From Clostridia bacterium (GTDB taxonomy: Bacteria > Bacillota > Clostridia > Monoglobales > Monoglobaceae), in the NCBI GenBank assembly GCA_900769795.1, contig CAAGHZ010000001.1, forward strand, positions 1 to 64,000: a DNA stretch of 64,000 bases. Direction: 5' to 3'. A program made the position numbers and the translations under genes. Position 1 is the stretch's first letter; each line of letters begins with the position of its first letter. The notes beneath the pieces were generated by a model, which was given only the letters and a program-made list of their open reading frames with translations, was not told the DNA's origin and ran no database searches. Positions 7,483-16,563 of the stretch are shown here, one piece after another.

Positions 7483-9600
7483 ATGCTGCAAAAAGAACAA
7501 AGATATGATTTTCGCAAAAGAATGCTAGAGATACACAAAAAGGATATACGAAAAAAAGATTTAAATCCGGGTAACAACGAATTTTCTATTGAAAGTGGCG
7601 TTATAATTTCCATTCCGGAGAATTCCGGAATTGTAACAGAGACCGCCGCCAAAGACCTTGTTGATTATTTTAACACGTCTATGAATATGTCCGCCATGGT
7701 AGCAAAAGACAATGTTGGCGACGCTAAAATCAGACTCTGCTTTGCAAAAGACAGCGGAATAGACCTCTGTGATGTAGCGGATTATATGGGCTACAAAATC
7801 GAGACCGACGACAACGGCATAAACATATGCGCCTTTGACGAACGCGGTGCTGCACAGGCTTTTTACAGACTTGAAGAAATAATGAGCCTTCGTAAGGCGC
7901 CCTACATTCCAAAAGGTACTGTTAAAAACAAAGCTATGTTTTCTCCTCGTATGGTCCATTCAGGTTATAGACTCGATGAGTTCCCTGATGAGCACCTGTC
8001 TGCAATAGCACATGCAGGAATGGACTCAATTTTGGTTTTTGTGCAAGACGTGGACGTTACGCCATATGGATTCTTAGGTTTTAACGAGCTTATACACAGA
8101 GCCGAAAAATATGGTCTTGATGCATACGCATACAGCTATCTGAACTGCGAGATGCATCCCGATGATGATGGTGCTGAAGAATATTTTGATGGTCTCTACG
8201 GCAAAATATTCAAAGCATGCCCAAAGTTTAAGGGCATTATCCTGGTCGGAGAATCCTGCGAGTTCCCGAGCAAAGACCCTAATACTTCAGGAATCAGCAG
8301 ACATGCCTGTATCGACAATGACCCGACCGTAAATTATGCCGGCAAACCATCTCCGGGATACTGGCCATCGTGTGATTATCCGCAATGGCTGAATATGGTT
8401 AAAAACTCTATTAGAAAGTATTCCCCTGATGCAGATATCGTTCTTTGGTCGTACAACTGGGGTTGGGCACCCGAAGAAGATAGAATAAAACTTATAGAAT
8501 CCCTACCAAAGGATGTTTCTCTACTCGTGACTTTTGAGATGTTCCACAAATATTCAATTGGCAACGCAACTGCAATAACCGCAGATTACACAATCGCACA
8601 ACCAGGTCCGGGAAATTATTTCTTAAGCGAAGCAAAAGCTGCAAAGCGTTGCGGAATAAGACTCTACACCATCACAAACACCGGCGGTATGACATGGGAT
8701 TTGGGCATAATTCCATACTGGCCCACGCCAAGTCAGTGGATTAAACGATACAAAGCCGTTATTGAGGCAAGAAACCTCTATGGACTGTGCGGAATAATGG
8801 AATCGCACCACTACGGATTATATCCGTCTATAATTTCTCAACTTACAAAGGCTGCTTACAGCGATTATACAGGCCCTATCGAAGAATGCCTGCGGGATAT
8901 AGTAAAATCCAACCTGACTGACAACGATGAAGACACAGATCTTGTACTCTCAGGCCTGGAAAAACTCAGCGAAGCAATAACATATCACCCCACCTCTAAT
9001 GAGGATCAGGCAGGTCCTGCACGAATAGGCACAGCATACGCACTTTGCTCTATACAGACTGCATACAAACAGGCTCCGCCTGCGCACGCAACTGCCAAGA
9101 GTGGATGGTATTATCAGCCTTATAGAAGCAACGACGCCGGAAGAAGTTCTCTTCTCTCAACAAGACTGCCTGATGAACTCAGGCGTGCAAAGATTGCTCT
9201 TAGTCTCTTTAAGGAGGGTGCAGATATTCTGAAGGAAGTTGAAAACCCAAGCGAAGAGCTCGAGAGGCTTATAAATATGGTTATGTACATCTGTCATTGC
9301 GAGCAGACTGTTATTAACACAAAAAAATGGCATATGCTTGATGCCAAAATCACCGTCGAAACGGACGCAAAACTTCTTGACAGTTATCTTGATGATATGA
9401 TAAAAATTGCAAATGACGAAATCGAAAACGCAAGGGCAAGTATACCTTATCTTGAACTTGATTCCCGTCTCGGATGGGAACCTACTATGGAATATATCGG
9501 TACGCCGGACAGAATTGAGTGGAAGATAAAACTTATGAAATATGTTCTCAACTGGGAGATTGCACGTTATAAAAAGTGTGTTGCCCACGACCTTAAATAA
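7483..9600 (+). CDS. Putative glycoside hydrolase with GH20-like N-terminal domain, family unassigned
   Basis: A 705-residue cytoplasmic protein with no signal peptide. Residues about 30-150 look like the alpha/beta domain that precedes the catalytic barrel in hexosaminidases and alpha-glucuronidases (ends FDERGAAQAFYRLEEIMSLR). From about 150 to 450 it reads as a TIM barrel (PRMVHSGYRLDEFPDEHL, then IILVGESCEFPS, IVLWSYNWGWAP and TITNTGGMTWDLG). The C-terminal 200 residues look mostly helical. I cannot place it in a named GH family, and I see no clear DE pair of true GH20 enzymes; Glu in VGESCEF is only a candidate catalytic residue. AGGAGG lies 7 bases before the ATG. It is co-transcribed with the MFS gene upstream, suggesting uptake of a small glycoside or uronide followed by cleavage inside the cell. 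Confidence 0.6.
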   Translation: MLQKEQRYDFRKRMLEIHKKDIRKKDLNPGNNEFSIESGVIISIPENSGIVTETAAKDLVDYFNTSMNMSAMVAKDNVGDAKIRLCFAKDSGIDLCDVADYMGYKIETDDNGINICAFDERGAAQAFYRLEEIMSLRKAPYIPKGTVKNKAMFSPRMVHSGYRLDEFPDEHLSAIAHAGMDSILVFVQDVDVTPYGFLGFNELIHRAEKYGLDAYAYSYLNCEMHPDDDGAEEYFDGLYGKIFKACPKFKGIILVGESCEFPSKDPNTSGISRHACIDNDPTVNYAGKPSPGYWPSCDYPQWLNMVKNSIRKYSPDADIVLWSYNWGWAPEEDRIKLIESLPKDVSLLVTFEMFHKYSIGNATAITADYTIAQPGPGNYFLSEAKAAKRCGIRLYTITNTGGMTWDLGIIPYWPTPSQWIKRYKAVIEARNLYGLCGIMESHHYGLYPSIISQLTKAAYSDYTGPIEECLRDIVKSNLTDNDEDTDLVLSGLEKLSEAITYHPTSNEDQAGPARIGTAYALCSIQTAYKQAPPAHATAKSGWYYQPYRSNDAGRSSLLSTRLPDELRRAKIALSLFKEGADILKEVENPSEELERLINMVMYICHCEQTVINTKKWHMLDAKITVETDAKLLDSYLDDMIKIANDEIENARASIPYLELDSRLGWEPTMEYIGTPDRIEWKIKLMKYVLNWEIARYKKCVAHDLK

Positions 9601-9615
9601 GCCGAATGACAATTT

Positions 9616-9650
9616 AAAAGCCTGAAACGGGTTTTCCGTTTCAGGCTTTT
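9616..9650. terminator. Bidirectional terminator between glycosidase and ECF genes
   Basis: A 15-bp perfect stem (9616-9630 with 9636-9650) with GTTTT loop, A-run left and T-run right, between two convergent genes. Confidence 0.93.
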
Positions 9651-9652
9651 GT

Positions 9653-10234
9653 TTACTTTAATCTGATTTTTAAAAGTCTTACAACTATTGGCGCAAGCAC
9701 CAGGTTTGTTCCAAGTTCTATAATAAAGTTAATCCCTACAAGTCCAACAATCATATATGTTCCAACACTTGTACCCATACCGGCAGCAGCCGCCCATCCT
9801 GATATTGCTTCCATAAAGAAAAGTTTACATCCAATCAGGAATACACCTGTGTTTACAATAGGGCAAACAACTGCGGACACACCCACTGCCAGATAGCGAC
9901 TGTGTTTTTCAATCAGTTTATACACAAGACCTGTTATAAAACCGGCTGCAATTCCCTTTACAAGCACAGTTGCTACAGTGCCTGCAAAGTTCACTGCCAA
10001 AAATGGTGCTGCATCACCTGTTAAAAGAACTACTGCGCCAAAAACCAATCCAAGCCACGCACCCACTCCTATGCCACAGGTTGCCGCTCCGATTACAATA
10101 GGCACAAGAGTTAAGGTTATGCTGAAAGTGCTGAATCTTAAATTCATACTGACAAACTGCAAAATAATCACAAGGGCTGTCAGCACTGCACCAAGCACAA
10201 GAGTCCTGGTTGTCATTTTGTTTGTGTTTTTCAT
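9653..10234 (-). CDS. ECF transporter S component, probably pantothenate-specific (PanT-like)
   Basis: A 193-residue membrane protein with about six hydrophobic segments, the substrate-capturing subunit of an energy-coupling factor importer. It relies on a shared EcfA-EcfA'-EcfT module that is not in this window. The start is the ATG at 10234 because AGGAGG lies just upstream (minus strand); a longer GTG frame would place that site inside the coding sequence. It lies about 60 bases downstream of coaX in the same direction. Since CoaX phosphorylates pantothenate, the S component most likely imports it; this is inference from context. Hydrophobic stretches such as SITLTLVPIVIGAATCGIGV fit ECF S proteins. 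Confidence 0.82.
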   Translation of the reverse strand: MKNTNKMTTRTLVLGAVLTALVIILQFVSMNLRFSTFSITLTLVPIVIGAATCGIGVGAWLGLVFGAVVLLTGDAAPFLAVNFAGTVATVLVKGIAAGFITGLVYKLIEKHSRYLAVGVSAVVCPIVNTGVFLIGCKLFFMEAISGWAAAAGMGTSVGTYMIVGLVGINFIIELGTNLVLAPIVVRLLKIRLK

Positions 10235-10293
10235 AAATTCCTCCTGACTGTCACTCACCCCTTCGGTGATGCAACGTCTAAATTTATTTATAT

Positions 10294-11079
10294 TTAATTA
10301 TTCTTTTTCTTACTTTGAGTATTCTTGTTATATATTATCAAAAGACCTTTAAGCAAAAGATTGTCATCTATCTCTATCTCGTGTCTGCAATAGGGTATAA
10401 TCGCCTTCGATAATCCACCCGTTGCCACCAAGGTTGCTTTCTTGCCAATCTCATCTTCTATTCTGTCAATCATCCCGTCAAGCATCGATGCATTACCATA
10501 TATTATGCCCGAACTCATACAATCTTTTGTGTTTCTGCCAAGAACTCTCTCCGGTGCTTCAAGGCTGATTTGAGGAAGTTGCGCCGTTCCGCCCGCAAGG
10601 GCTTTAAGAGAAAGTTCAACACCCGGGATAATAGAAACACCCGAAAAGCACGCCTTTTCGTCTACAATAATAATCTTTGTCGCAGTACCCATATCCATTA
10701 TAAGCACAGGAGGCTTGTATGCATCGTAGGCCGCAACACAGGCACAAATCAAGTCGGCACCAACCTCTGACGGATTGTCCGCAAGAAGATTTATTCCCGT
10801 CTTTATTCCGGGGCCTACCACAAGGGCATCAACACCATAAACCATCTTTATGGCATTTTTCACCGTTGCAGTAAGCGGTGGCACAACAGATGAAATAATT
10901 GCACCGCTGACCTCTCGCCTGTCTACCTCATTCAGTGCCAAAATGTTCTTAATCTTTGTTGCATACTCTGCATCAGTCTTTCTTGGATTGGTAGAAATCC
11001 TCGACGTAAAGGCAAGTTCGTCTGCGACAAAGCCACCAAGAACAATATTTGTATTTCCAATATCAATAGTTAAAATCAT
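10294..11079 (-). CDS. coaX: Type III pantothenate kinase
   Basis: First step of coenzyme A synthesis: phosphorylates pantothenate. Its 261 residues fit the ASKHA-fold CoaX family. The phosphate-1 motif is DIGNTN at the N-terminus (MILTIDIGNTNIVLGGF), and the second phosphate motif is MDMGTATK near residue 130. GPGIKTG and GAD(L)I lie in the substrate-binding region. The protein ends in a basic, asparagine-rich tail (NKNTQSKKKNN) of unknown meaning. Type III enzymes are not feedback-inhibited by CoA, so supply may be set at uptake by the S component immediately downstream. The promoter is at 11102-11130. Confidence 0.95.
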   Translation of the reverse strand: MILTIDIGNTNIVLGGFVADELAFTSRISTNPRKTDAEYATKIKNILALNEVDRREVSGAIISSVVPPLTATVKNAIKMVYGVDALVVGPGIKTGINLLADNPSEVGADLICACVAAYDAYKPPVLIMDMGTATKIIIVDEKACFSGVSIIPGVELSLKALAGGTAQLPQISLEAPERVLGRNTKDCMSSGIIYGNASMLDGMIDRIEDEIGKKATLVATGGLSKAIIPYCRHEIEIDDNLLLKGLLIIYNKNTQSKKKNN

Positions 11080-11101
11080 ATTTCATACCCTCTTTGCCCA
11101 A

Positions 11102-11130
11102 AGTATACCAAAAAAATTATTCTCCGTCAA
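11102..11130 (-). promoter_or_regulatory. Sigma-A promoter of coaX and the ECF S component
   Basis: Minus strand: -35 TTGACG (11125-11130), 17-base spacer, -10 TATACT (11102-11107), 22 bases before the coaX start. Confidence 0.78.
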
Positions 11131-11175
11131 TGTTAAAAATGCATAAAATGTTTATTACATAAGAACTTACCCTCA

Positions 11176-11204
11176 TTGACTTTTGCAGGGATTAAGGTTA
11201 TAAT
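11176..11204 (+). promoter_or_regulatory. Sigma-A promoter of the second MFS gene
   Basis: -35 TTGACT (11176-11181), 17-base spacer, perfect -10 TATAAT (11199-11204), about 75 bases before the gene. Confidence 0.8.
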
Positions 11205-11280
11205 CTATCAGTCAATATGACACCAACACCTCATTATATGAATAATATAACAATATAAAATAATCATCAGGAGATATACT

Positions 11281-12510
11281 ATGAATCAAAATTTTAAGCG
11301 TTTAAAAGCAGCATGCTATATATCAAGCGTCGCCGGCGCAATGGTTTGTAACCTCTCCCCTCTGCTTTTTTTGACATTTCGCTCTATGTATGACATATCA
11401 TATTCCCTTTTGGGTTTGCTGATCACTGTAAACTTCTTTACACAACTTGGGATAGATCTGATTTTTTCATTTTTCTCCCATAAATTTGATATACCCAAAA
11501 CCGTTAAAGCAATGCCCATCCTGACGGCCGTCGGCTTTATAATATATACTGTATGTCCCTTTTTCTTTCCAAACCATGTATATGTTGGCCTTCTTATAGG
11601 CACCTTCATTTTCTCAATATCAGGTGGCCTTGGAGAAGTACTGATCAGCCCTTTGATTGCGGCAATCCCATCAAAAGATCCGGACAGAGAGATGAGTATG
11701 CTCCACTCTCTTTATGCATGGGGCGTTGTAGGTATAATTATCATCAGTTCCATATTTTTATACTTCTTCGGAACCCACAACTGGCAATGGCTGGTTCTTC
11801 TTCTTACAGCAATACCCATTGCATCAGCAATTTTATATGCAGGCTCTGAATTTCCGACAGTTGTAACACCTAAAAAAACGTCCGGCGCTATCGCTTATAT
11901 GAAAAAGCGCGGCGTATGGCTTTGCGTGATTGCAATATTCCTTGGTGGTGCATCAGAACTTGTTATGGCTCAATGGAGTTCTACTTATCTCGAGCGTGCG
12001 CTCAACATCCCAAAGGTATGGGGTGATATTTTCGGGGTAGCCCTCTTTGGTTTTACCTTGGGGATTGGACGGTCTATGTATGCTAAAATTGGCAAAAACA
12101 TTGGTCGTGTTCTTGTCTTTGGCGCGGTCGGGGCAACCATTTGCTATATCCTTGCAGCCATATCGGAAAACCCTTTTGTCGGCCTTGCAAGTTGTGCCCT
12201 TACCGGTCTTTGTGTGTCTATGATGTGGCCCGGAAGTCTCATCGTCTCCTCTGACAGATACCCAGACGGCGGTGTGCTGATATATGCTCTTATGGCAGCA
12301 GGCGGAGACTTTGGTGCATCGGTAGGTCCGCAGATAGTTGGGGTAATCACCGATTTTTGTATATCTAATCCCTCAGTAATAAGTCTTTCTCAAACCATAA
12401 ATATAGCGCCTGAAAATCTCGGTATGCGAATCGGTCTTTTGATCGGGGCACTATTCCCCCTTGCAGGAATCCCCGTATATATGGCAATAAAGAAAATGAG
12501 AAACGAATAG
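11281..12510 (+). CDS. MFS transporter, probably sugar-related
   Basis: A 409-residue permease with about 12 hydrophobic segments. Landmarks are GEVLISPLIAAIPSKDPDREM between TM4 and TM5, AQWSSTYLERALN at the start of the second half, and GGDFGASVGPQIVG in TM10-TM11, resembling fucose/sugar-type MFS members. AGGAGAT lies 8 bases before the ATG. It has its own promoter and ends at a bidirectional terminator, so it is a single-gene unit. It is unrelated in sequence to the MFS gene at 6.2 kb. The substrate is not indicated; fbp is convergent and gives no clue. Confidence 0.85.
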   Translation: MNQNFKRLKAACYISSVAGAMVCNLSPLLFLTFRSMYDISYSLLGLLITVNFFTQLGIDLIFSFFSHKFDIPKTVKAMPILTAVGFIIYTVCPFFFPNHVYVGLLIGTFIFSISGGLGEVLISPLIAAIPSKDPDREMSMLHSLYAWGVVGIIIISSIFLYFFGTHNWQWLVLLLTAIPIASAILYAGSEFPTVVTPKKTSGAIAYMKKRGVWLCVIAIFLGGASELVMAQWSSTYLERALNIPKVWGDIFGVALFGFTLGIGRSMYAKIGKNIGRVLVFGAVGATICYILAAISENPFVGLASCALTGLCVSMMWPGSLIVSSDRYPDGGVLIYALMAAGGDFGASVGPQIVGVITDFCISNPSVISLSQTINIAPENLGMRIGLLIGALFPLAGIPVYMAIKKMRNE

Positions 12511-12514
12511 AACA

Positions 12515-12546
12515 AAAAATAAAGACGCATATGCGTCTTTATTTTT
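12515..12546. terminator. Bidirectional terminator between MFS and fbp
   Basis: A perfect 16-base palindrome arm on each side (12515-12530 with 12531-12546) with A-run left and T-run right. The fbp stop codon region overlaps its right end. Confidence 0.92.
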
Positions 12547-14410
12547 ATTTCATCACTTTTTCTGATATAACACCTGAATTATACAAAAATACAAGCTTGT
12601 TTAAATCCTCTATGTTTTCAAGCAGCTTTGCTCCTGTGTCTGTATCCTTTACAAGAGTACGCTTTATATTCTTCTCTACGACAAATTTTTGTGACATCAT
12701 CTCAAGATTGTTTTCAAGTATATAATCCACACTCTCAAAAGGATAATGAGACGTCAACGCCAACCCGTAAGAATTGTATGTAAGCGTATATCCTGCAATA
12801 CCCGTCTCGGCACGATAAGACTTGGACATTCCTCCATCAATTATCAAAAGTTTCCCATTTGCCTTTATGGGATTCTCTCCTGTTTTTAGTTTCACAGGCA
12901 TATGTCCGTTTATAATGTGTCCTTTTCTCTTATCAATATCGAATTCATCAAAAATTCTGTCGCACACATCTTCTCTGTGCTGAAGAGTAAAGTACGGCTG
13001 TTTTTCTTCAATATGAGTTTCCTTATCTGTTATATACATTCTTTCAAATGTTGCCATCTTCTTCTTGCCAAAAAGCGGAGAATCCGGAGAGCACCACAAA
13101 TACCATGCAAAGTCAACATCCGTCTTTTTATTATATGCTCTTCTTAATCGTTTTTCGCAATATTCCATAAGACCTCTGCCTTTTAAAATCCTGCCTCCTA
13201 TCTCTACTTCATACAGTTCCCCTTTTTCATCGACGGGTATGCAGCCATGATAGAGGAGGTTGCCGTTATAACAAAGATATATACTACCCTTAGCGAAAAG
13301 AAACTTCAAGTGTCTTTGCATTTTTTCGCTATGCAGAAAACTGTTTTTAAGCCCTTTTATTATTTCCGCTTCCGCGTCTGATAACTTGCTTGGCTCGACT
13401 CTGTCCAGCATATCAAATTCTTCACAATTTATTTTATGTCCACACCATGTTTGGTTATCAAAGTCTATTTTGTCAAGTTTTGTTCTGCTATCCATACCAA
13501 AGTCCGGATTATTCTTCATAACCGTATCTTCAAGTTTGAAACGGATAACAGATATAGCCTTATACATTTTTTCAAGGTTATTCTTTCCTTGGTAATTATC
13601 AAGTGCATACTCCTCAAGGTGGCGCAAACTCACACCATACCCTTGTTCAAGAAAAAGTGTGTTTGAGTATTTAAGACTATTTGCAACAACAGTAGCAACA
13701 CATACCTCGCTACCCATCATCGCCCCCATCCATACAACGTCGTGATTTCCCCATTGTATGTCAACAGAGCGGCTTGACATAATGGTATCCATAGCAATAT
13801 CCGGCCTTGGGCCTCTGTCAAATATGTCCCCCACTATGTGCAGGTGGTCTATTGACATACGTCTGATTACTCCTGCAATTTCTTCAATAAAATTATCAGC
13901 ACAATCAAGCGAAATAATACTTTCTATAATCATATTGTAATATTGCTTTTTGTTTATGTTTTTAGAATCACAATTCAAAAGTTCATCTATTATGTACGCA
14001 TATTTATCAGGAAGAGCCTTTCTGACCTTGGACCTTGTGTACTTTCCGCAGGAAATTTTGCACACTTCAATCAGCCGAAGCAGATTTTGCTCGTACCAAT
14101 TGTCCGTCTTTGGTATTATTTTCAAAATTTTATGCGGATAATATATCAGATTCGCCAGAGATGTTTTCTCGACCTCTGACAGTTTATCGCCAAAAATATC
14201 ATCAATTTTAGCCCTGATAACCCCTGATGCGGTTTCTATAATGTGCCGAAAATGTTCATACTCTCCGTGAATATCACTGATAAAATGTTCTGTCCCTTTG
14301 GGCAGACTTAGTATCGCTTTAAGATTTATAATTTCTGCAATTGCATCCTTTCTGGTTGGAAATTTTTCCGACAAAATCTTATAATATTTAATCTCGTCAG
14401 TTATACTCAT
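12545..14410 (-). CDS. fbp: Class III fructose-1,6-bisphosphatase
   Basis: Removes the 1-phosphate of fructose 1,6-bisphosphate in gluconeogenesis; the Firmicutes-type enzyme, unrelated to E. coli Fbp. At 621 residues it is slightly shorter than the B. subtilis enzyme. The metallophosphoesterase core shows FISDIHGEYEHF near residue 45, VGDIFDRGPRPD near 190 and WGNHDVVWMGA near 220, supplying the metal-binding Asp, His and Asn residues. With pfkA in the same window, the cell can run both directions of this step. It has its own promoter at 14447-14475 and AAAGGGAG before the ATG. Confidence 0.97.
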   Translation of the reverse strand: MSITDEIKYYKILSEKFPTRKDAIAEIINLKAILSLPKGTEHFISDIHGEYEHFRHIIETASGVIRAKIDDIFGDKLSEVEKTSLANLIYYPHKILKIIPKTDNWYEQNLLRLIEVCKISCGKYTRSKVRKALPDKYAYIIDELLNCDSKNINKKQYYNMIIESIISLDCADNFIEEIAGVIRRMSIDHLHIVGDIFDRGPRPDIAMDTIMSSRSVDIQWGNHDVVWMGAMMGSEVCVATVVANSLKYSNTLFLEQGYGVSLRHLEEYALDNYQGKNNLEKMYKAISVIRFKLEDTVMKNNPDFGMDSRTKLDKIDFDNQTWCGHKINCEEFDMLDRVEPSKLSDAEAEIIKGLKNSFLHSEKMQRHLKFLFAKGSIYLCYNGNLLYHGCIPVDEKGELYEVEIGGRILKGRGLMEYCEKRLRRAYNKKTDVDFAWYLWCSPDSPLFGKKKMATFERMYITDKETHIEEKQPYFTLQHREDVCDRIFDEFDIDKRKGHIINGHMPVKLKTGENPIKANGKLLIIDGGMSKSYRAETGIAGYTLTYNSYGLALTSHYPFESVDYILENNLEMMSQKFVVEKNIKRTLVKDTDTGAKLLENIEDLNKLVFLYNSGVISEKVMK

Positions 14411-14446
14411 GGCAATTCTCCCTTTAAATATGTACTATCACAAATC

Positions 14447-14475
14447 ATTATATACTATTTGTATTCATTTAGCAA
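14447..14475 (-). promoter_or_regulatory. Sigma-A promoter of fbp
   Basis: Minus strand: -35 TTGCTA (14470-14475), 17-base spacer, perfect -10 TATAAT (14447-14452), about 37 bases before the start codon. Confidence 0.75.
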
Positions 14476-14536
14476 GAGTCTTTATACCATAATAAAGTGC
14501 TCGTGCTGACACAAATCGAGAACAGAGGCACAAGCC

Positions 14537-14606
14537 TGTCATTCCGAGCCTGACGAGGAATCTTAAGCAAAATACACTTCACTGCGCTCAGCATGAAAAA
14601 CGTTGT
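14537..14606 (+). repeat. Decayed copy of a widespread intergenic repeat
   Basis: The segment starts TGTCATTCCGAGCCTGACGA and continues GGAATCTTAAGC. That core is a well-known intergenic repeat in gut Clostridia, where it usually forms a hairpin with a mirrored right half. Here the right half (near 14580-14606) is degenerate. No second copy was noticed in the window. Confidence 0.55.
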
Positions 14607-14619
14607 CAAGAACACAAAC

Positions 14620-14648
14620 AAAAAAGACTTCCCCCCAAGGGGAAGCCT
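14620..14648 (-). terminator. Terminator of the glycerol-phosphate operon
   Basis: A 10-bp stem (14625-14634 with 14639-14648), rich in C and G, is followed on the minus strand by six T, about 35 bases past the HAD gene. Confidence 0.85.
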
Positions 14649-14681
14649 CAACTACACCCGACATAAGGCCGGTGGCTCTTT

Positions 14682-15473
14682 TTATTTTGTAAGGGCCGTA
14701 TGTAATTCTCTTATGTTTTTACATATAAAATCAGGCTTTGTGTCGCTATTTTCCACATCTTCCATTGTGCCCTCGCCCGAGAGCATAAAAATGGTGGTTA
14801 TACCTGCGTTTGTTCCGCAGGCAATATCCGTATATAATCTGTCGCCCATAATCGCAGTTTCTTCTTTTGAAAACCCCGCCTTTTCTATGGCAAGCAGCGC
14901 CATATCAGGCTCGGGCTTGCCAATAAACTTAGGTCTTCTTTTAGTTGCATTATAGAGCATCTCACTTACCGAGCCACAATCGGGCACATATCCGTATGAT
15001 GTGGGGCATACCCAATCGGGATTTGTCGCTATATAATCAACCCCTCTGCCAAGCAAGATACACGCATCCTCAAGTTTTTGGAATGTAAGTTCTGTATCAA
15101 ACCCCATCAAAAGACAATCTATGTCATCTTCAAGTTTGTCTGTCACAGGCAGACCTGCTTCTATCAGTTGCTCTTTAAAAGATGTTGTTCCAAAGGCATA
15201 TATCTTTTTGTATGTCTTTTTCAAAAGATATATAACCGTAGCATCTGCAGACGTCAGAAAATCTTCTTTTGTTGACTTTATACCAAGTCCGCTCAGTTTA
15301 TCTATATACTTAGTCACACTCTTTGAAGAGTTGTTTGTCAGGAAAATATATCTGCCACCAATGCTCTTTACATAATCTAAAAAATCAAGAGTGCCGTCAA
15401 ACAACTCATTGTCAAGATATATCGTCCCATCCATATCCAACAAAAACAATTTTTTCTCTTTAAGCATTTCCAT
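14682..15473 (-). CDS. HAD-IIA family sugar-phosphatase
   Basis: A 263-residue haloacid dehalogenase hydrolase of the NagD/AraL/phosphoglycolate phosphatase group. Catalytic motif I is LLDMDGTIYL (nucleophile and acid/base Asp), motif II is FLTNNSS, the type-IIA cap lies in the middle, and motif III/IV is AIMGDRLYTDIACG. Substrates of this group range from phosphoglycolate to glycerol 3-phosphate and sugar phosphates. It is the last gene of an operon with a glycerophosphodiesterase and glycerol-3-phosphate oxidation genes (11 bases after the former), so a glycerol-phosphate substrate is a reasonable guess but unproven. AAGGGG precedes the ATG. Confidence 0.9.
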   Translation of the reverse strand: MEMLKEKKLFLLDMDGTIYLDNELFDGTLDFLDYVKSIGGRYIFLTNNSSKSVTKYIDKLSGLGIKSTKEDFLTSADATVIYLLKKTYKKIYAFGTTSFKEQLIEAGLPVTDKLEDDIDCLLMGFDTELTFQKLEDACILLGRGVDYIATNPDWVCPTSYGYVPDCGSVSEMLYNATKRRPKFIGKPEPDMALLAIEKAGFSKEETAIMGDRLYTDIACGTNAGITTIFMLSGEGTMEDVENSDTKPDFICKNIRELHTALTK

Positions 15474-15484
15474 AAACTTACCCC

Positions 15485-16204
15485 TTATTCAAGTATATTT
15501 GACGTGATATAGTCAACCCCCCAAGACACAAGCCTCTCTGCTTCTTCTTTATCATCTACCGTCCAGCAATTGATCTCAAGACCTCTCTCGTGAAGTTTTT
15601 GTATAAGTTCAGGAGTTACCGATTTTTTATCAATATCAAGGTCTATCTTGTGTTGAGTAAGTCTTTCAATAAGTTCATCATCACACTTACAACACAAAAA
15701 CTGAACTCGACTCTTTGGATAAATACTTCTTACATCTATCATATTCTGCCAGTCAAATGAGATAAAAACTACGTCGTCTATGTAGCCCTCTCCCTTGATG
15801 ATTTCTATGATTTTCTCAATCTCAGGCTTTTCAATTCTGTTTTTCAGTTCCAAAACACTTGTCTTTCCATACTTCTTGCAAACACCTATATATTCCGAAA
15901 GTTCAGGGATTTTATAGTCCGCTCTGTACTCATCAACCTTCGGATTTTTAAGCACAAGCGATTTTAGTTCTTCCATGTCACTGCCTTCAACAGAAATGTT
16001 TGTATCACATACGTTGCCGGTATTGTCATCGTGAATAATCGCAAACTTGCCATCCTTTGTTGTATGGACATCACATTCTATGCCATAATAACTTCTGTTG
16101 CCTGCCGCAATAAATGCCGCATTTGTATTCTCGCACTCTATACCACTGAGTCCGCGGTGAGCAATCATTTTTACTGTTCTGTTTTCAATCTTGATAGTAT
16201 TCAT
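15485..16204 (-). CDS. Glycerophosphodiester phosphodiesterase (cytosolic)
   Basis: Hydrolyses glycerophosphodiesters to glycerol 3-phosphate and an alcohol. About 239 residues in a TIM-barrel GDPD fold, without signal peptide. Motifs are MIAHRG (catalytic His), ECENTNAAF, GIECDVHTTKDG (metal ligands) and IIHDDN (second catalytic His), with VLELK later. I take the ATG at 16204 because AGGGAG lies 6 bases upstream; the ATG at 16210 would touch the site. It overlaps the DUF1667 gene by 20 bases, showing translational coupling. It would feed glycerol 3-phosphate to the oxidation genes upstream in the operon. Confidence 0.93.
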   Translation of the reverse strand: MNTIKIENRTVKMIAHRGLSGIECENTNAAFIAAGNRSYYGIECDVHTTKDGKFAIIHDDNTGNVCDTNISVEGSDMEELKSLVLKNPKVDEYRADYKIPELSEYIGVCKKYGKTSVLELKNRIEKPEIEKIIEIIKGEGYIDDVVFISFDWQNMIDVRSIYPKSRVQFLCCKCDDELIERLTQHKIDLDIDKKSVTPELIQKLHERGLEINCWTVDDKEEAERLVSWGVDYITSNILE

Positions 16205-16562
16205 CTTCATCTCCCTTTTCCTGCATATTTTTTGTTGCTATAACACTGCAGCCAAACACATCTTTTATTATAACATCTCCTGCGCAAATCGGCAAGGGGG
16301 CAATTGTTTTATTTATTATTTCCATACACTCAAACATTTTATCTTTAGGTATAGTGCCATTTGTCTTGACAGGCAACAATGAACCATCGACGCATTTTAC
16401 CGTTGTTGTAATTGTTCTTTGTGGATTTGTGCACTCGTTCTCTGCATAAATCGCACCTCTCTTGCAGGTGTTTCCTTTGACACTCTTTATCTGTCTTCCG
16501 TCAAGTTCTACGCTGAGTTTACAACCGAGGGGACACACTATACACGTAAGTTCTCTTATCAT
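16185..16562 (-). CDS. DUF1667 protein of the glycerol-3-phosphate oxidation cluster
   Basis: A 125-residue protein opening MIRELTCIVCPLGCKLSVE. The CxxCxxxC group followed by CKRG (Cys near residue 33) suggests a metal or iron-sulphur site. In Clostridia and Thermotoga this family usually lies directly after GlpA-like and NAD-linked flavoprotein genes, as here, and it is presumed to be an accessory electron-transfer subunit; I know of no firm assignment. The start is the ATG at 16562: GGAGGT lies 8 bases upstream and overlaps the end of the preceding gene, whose stop is only 1 base away. A longer frame into that gene is not credible. Confidence 0.88.
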   Translation of the reverse strand: MIRELTCIVCPLGCKLSVELDGRQIKSVKGNTCKRGAIYAENECTNPQRTITTTVKCVDGSLLPVKTNGTIPKDKMFECMEIINKTIAPLPICAGDVIIKDVFGCSVIATKNMQEKGDEDEYYQD

Positions 16563-16563
16563 A

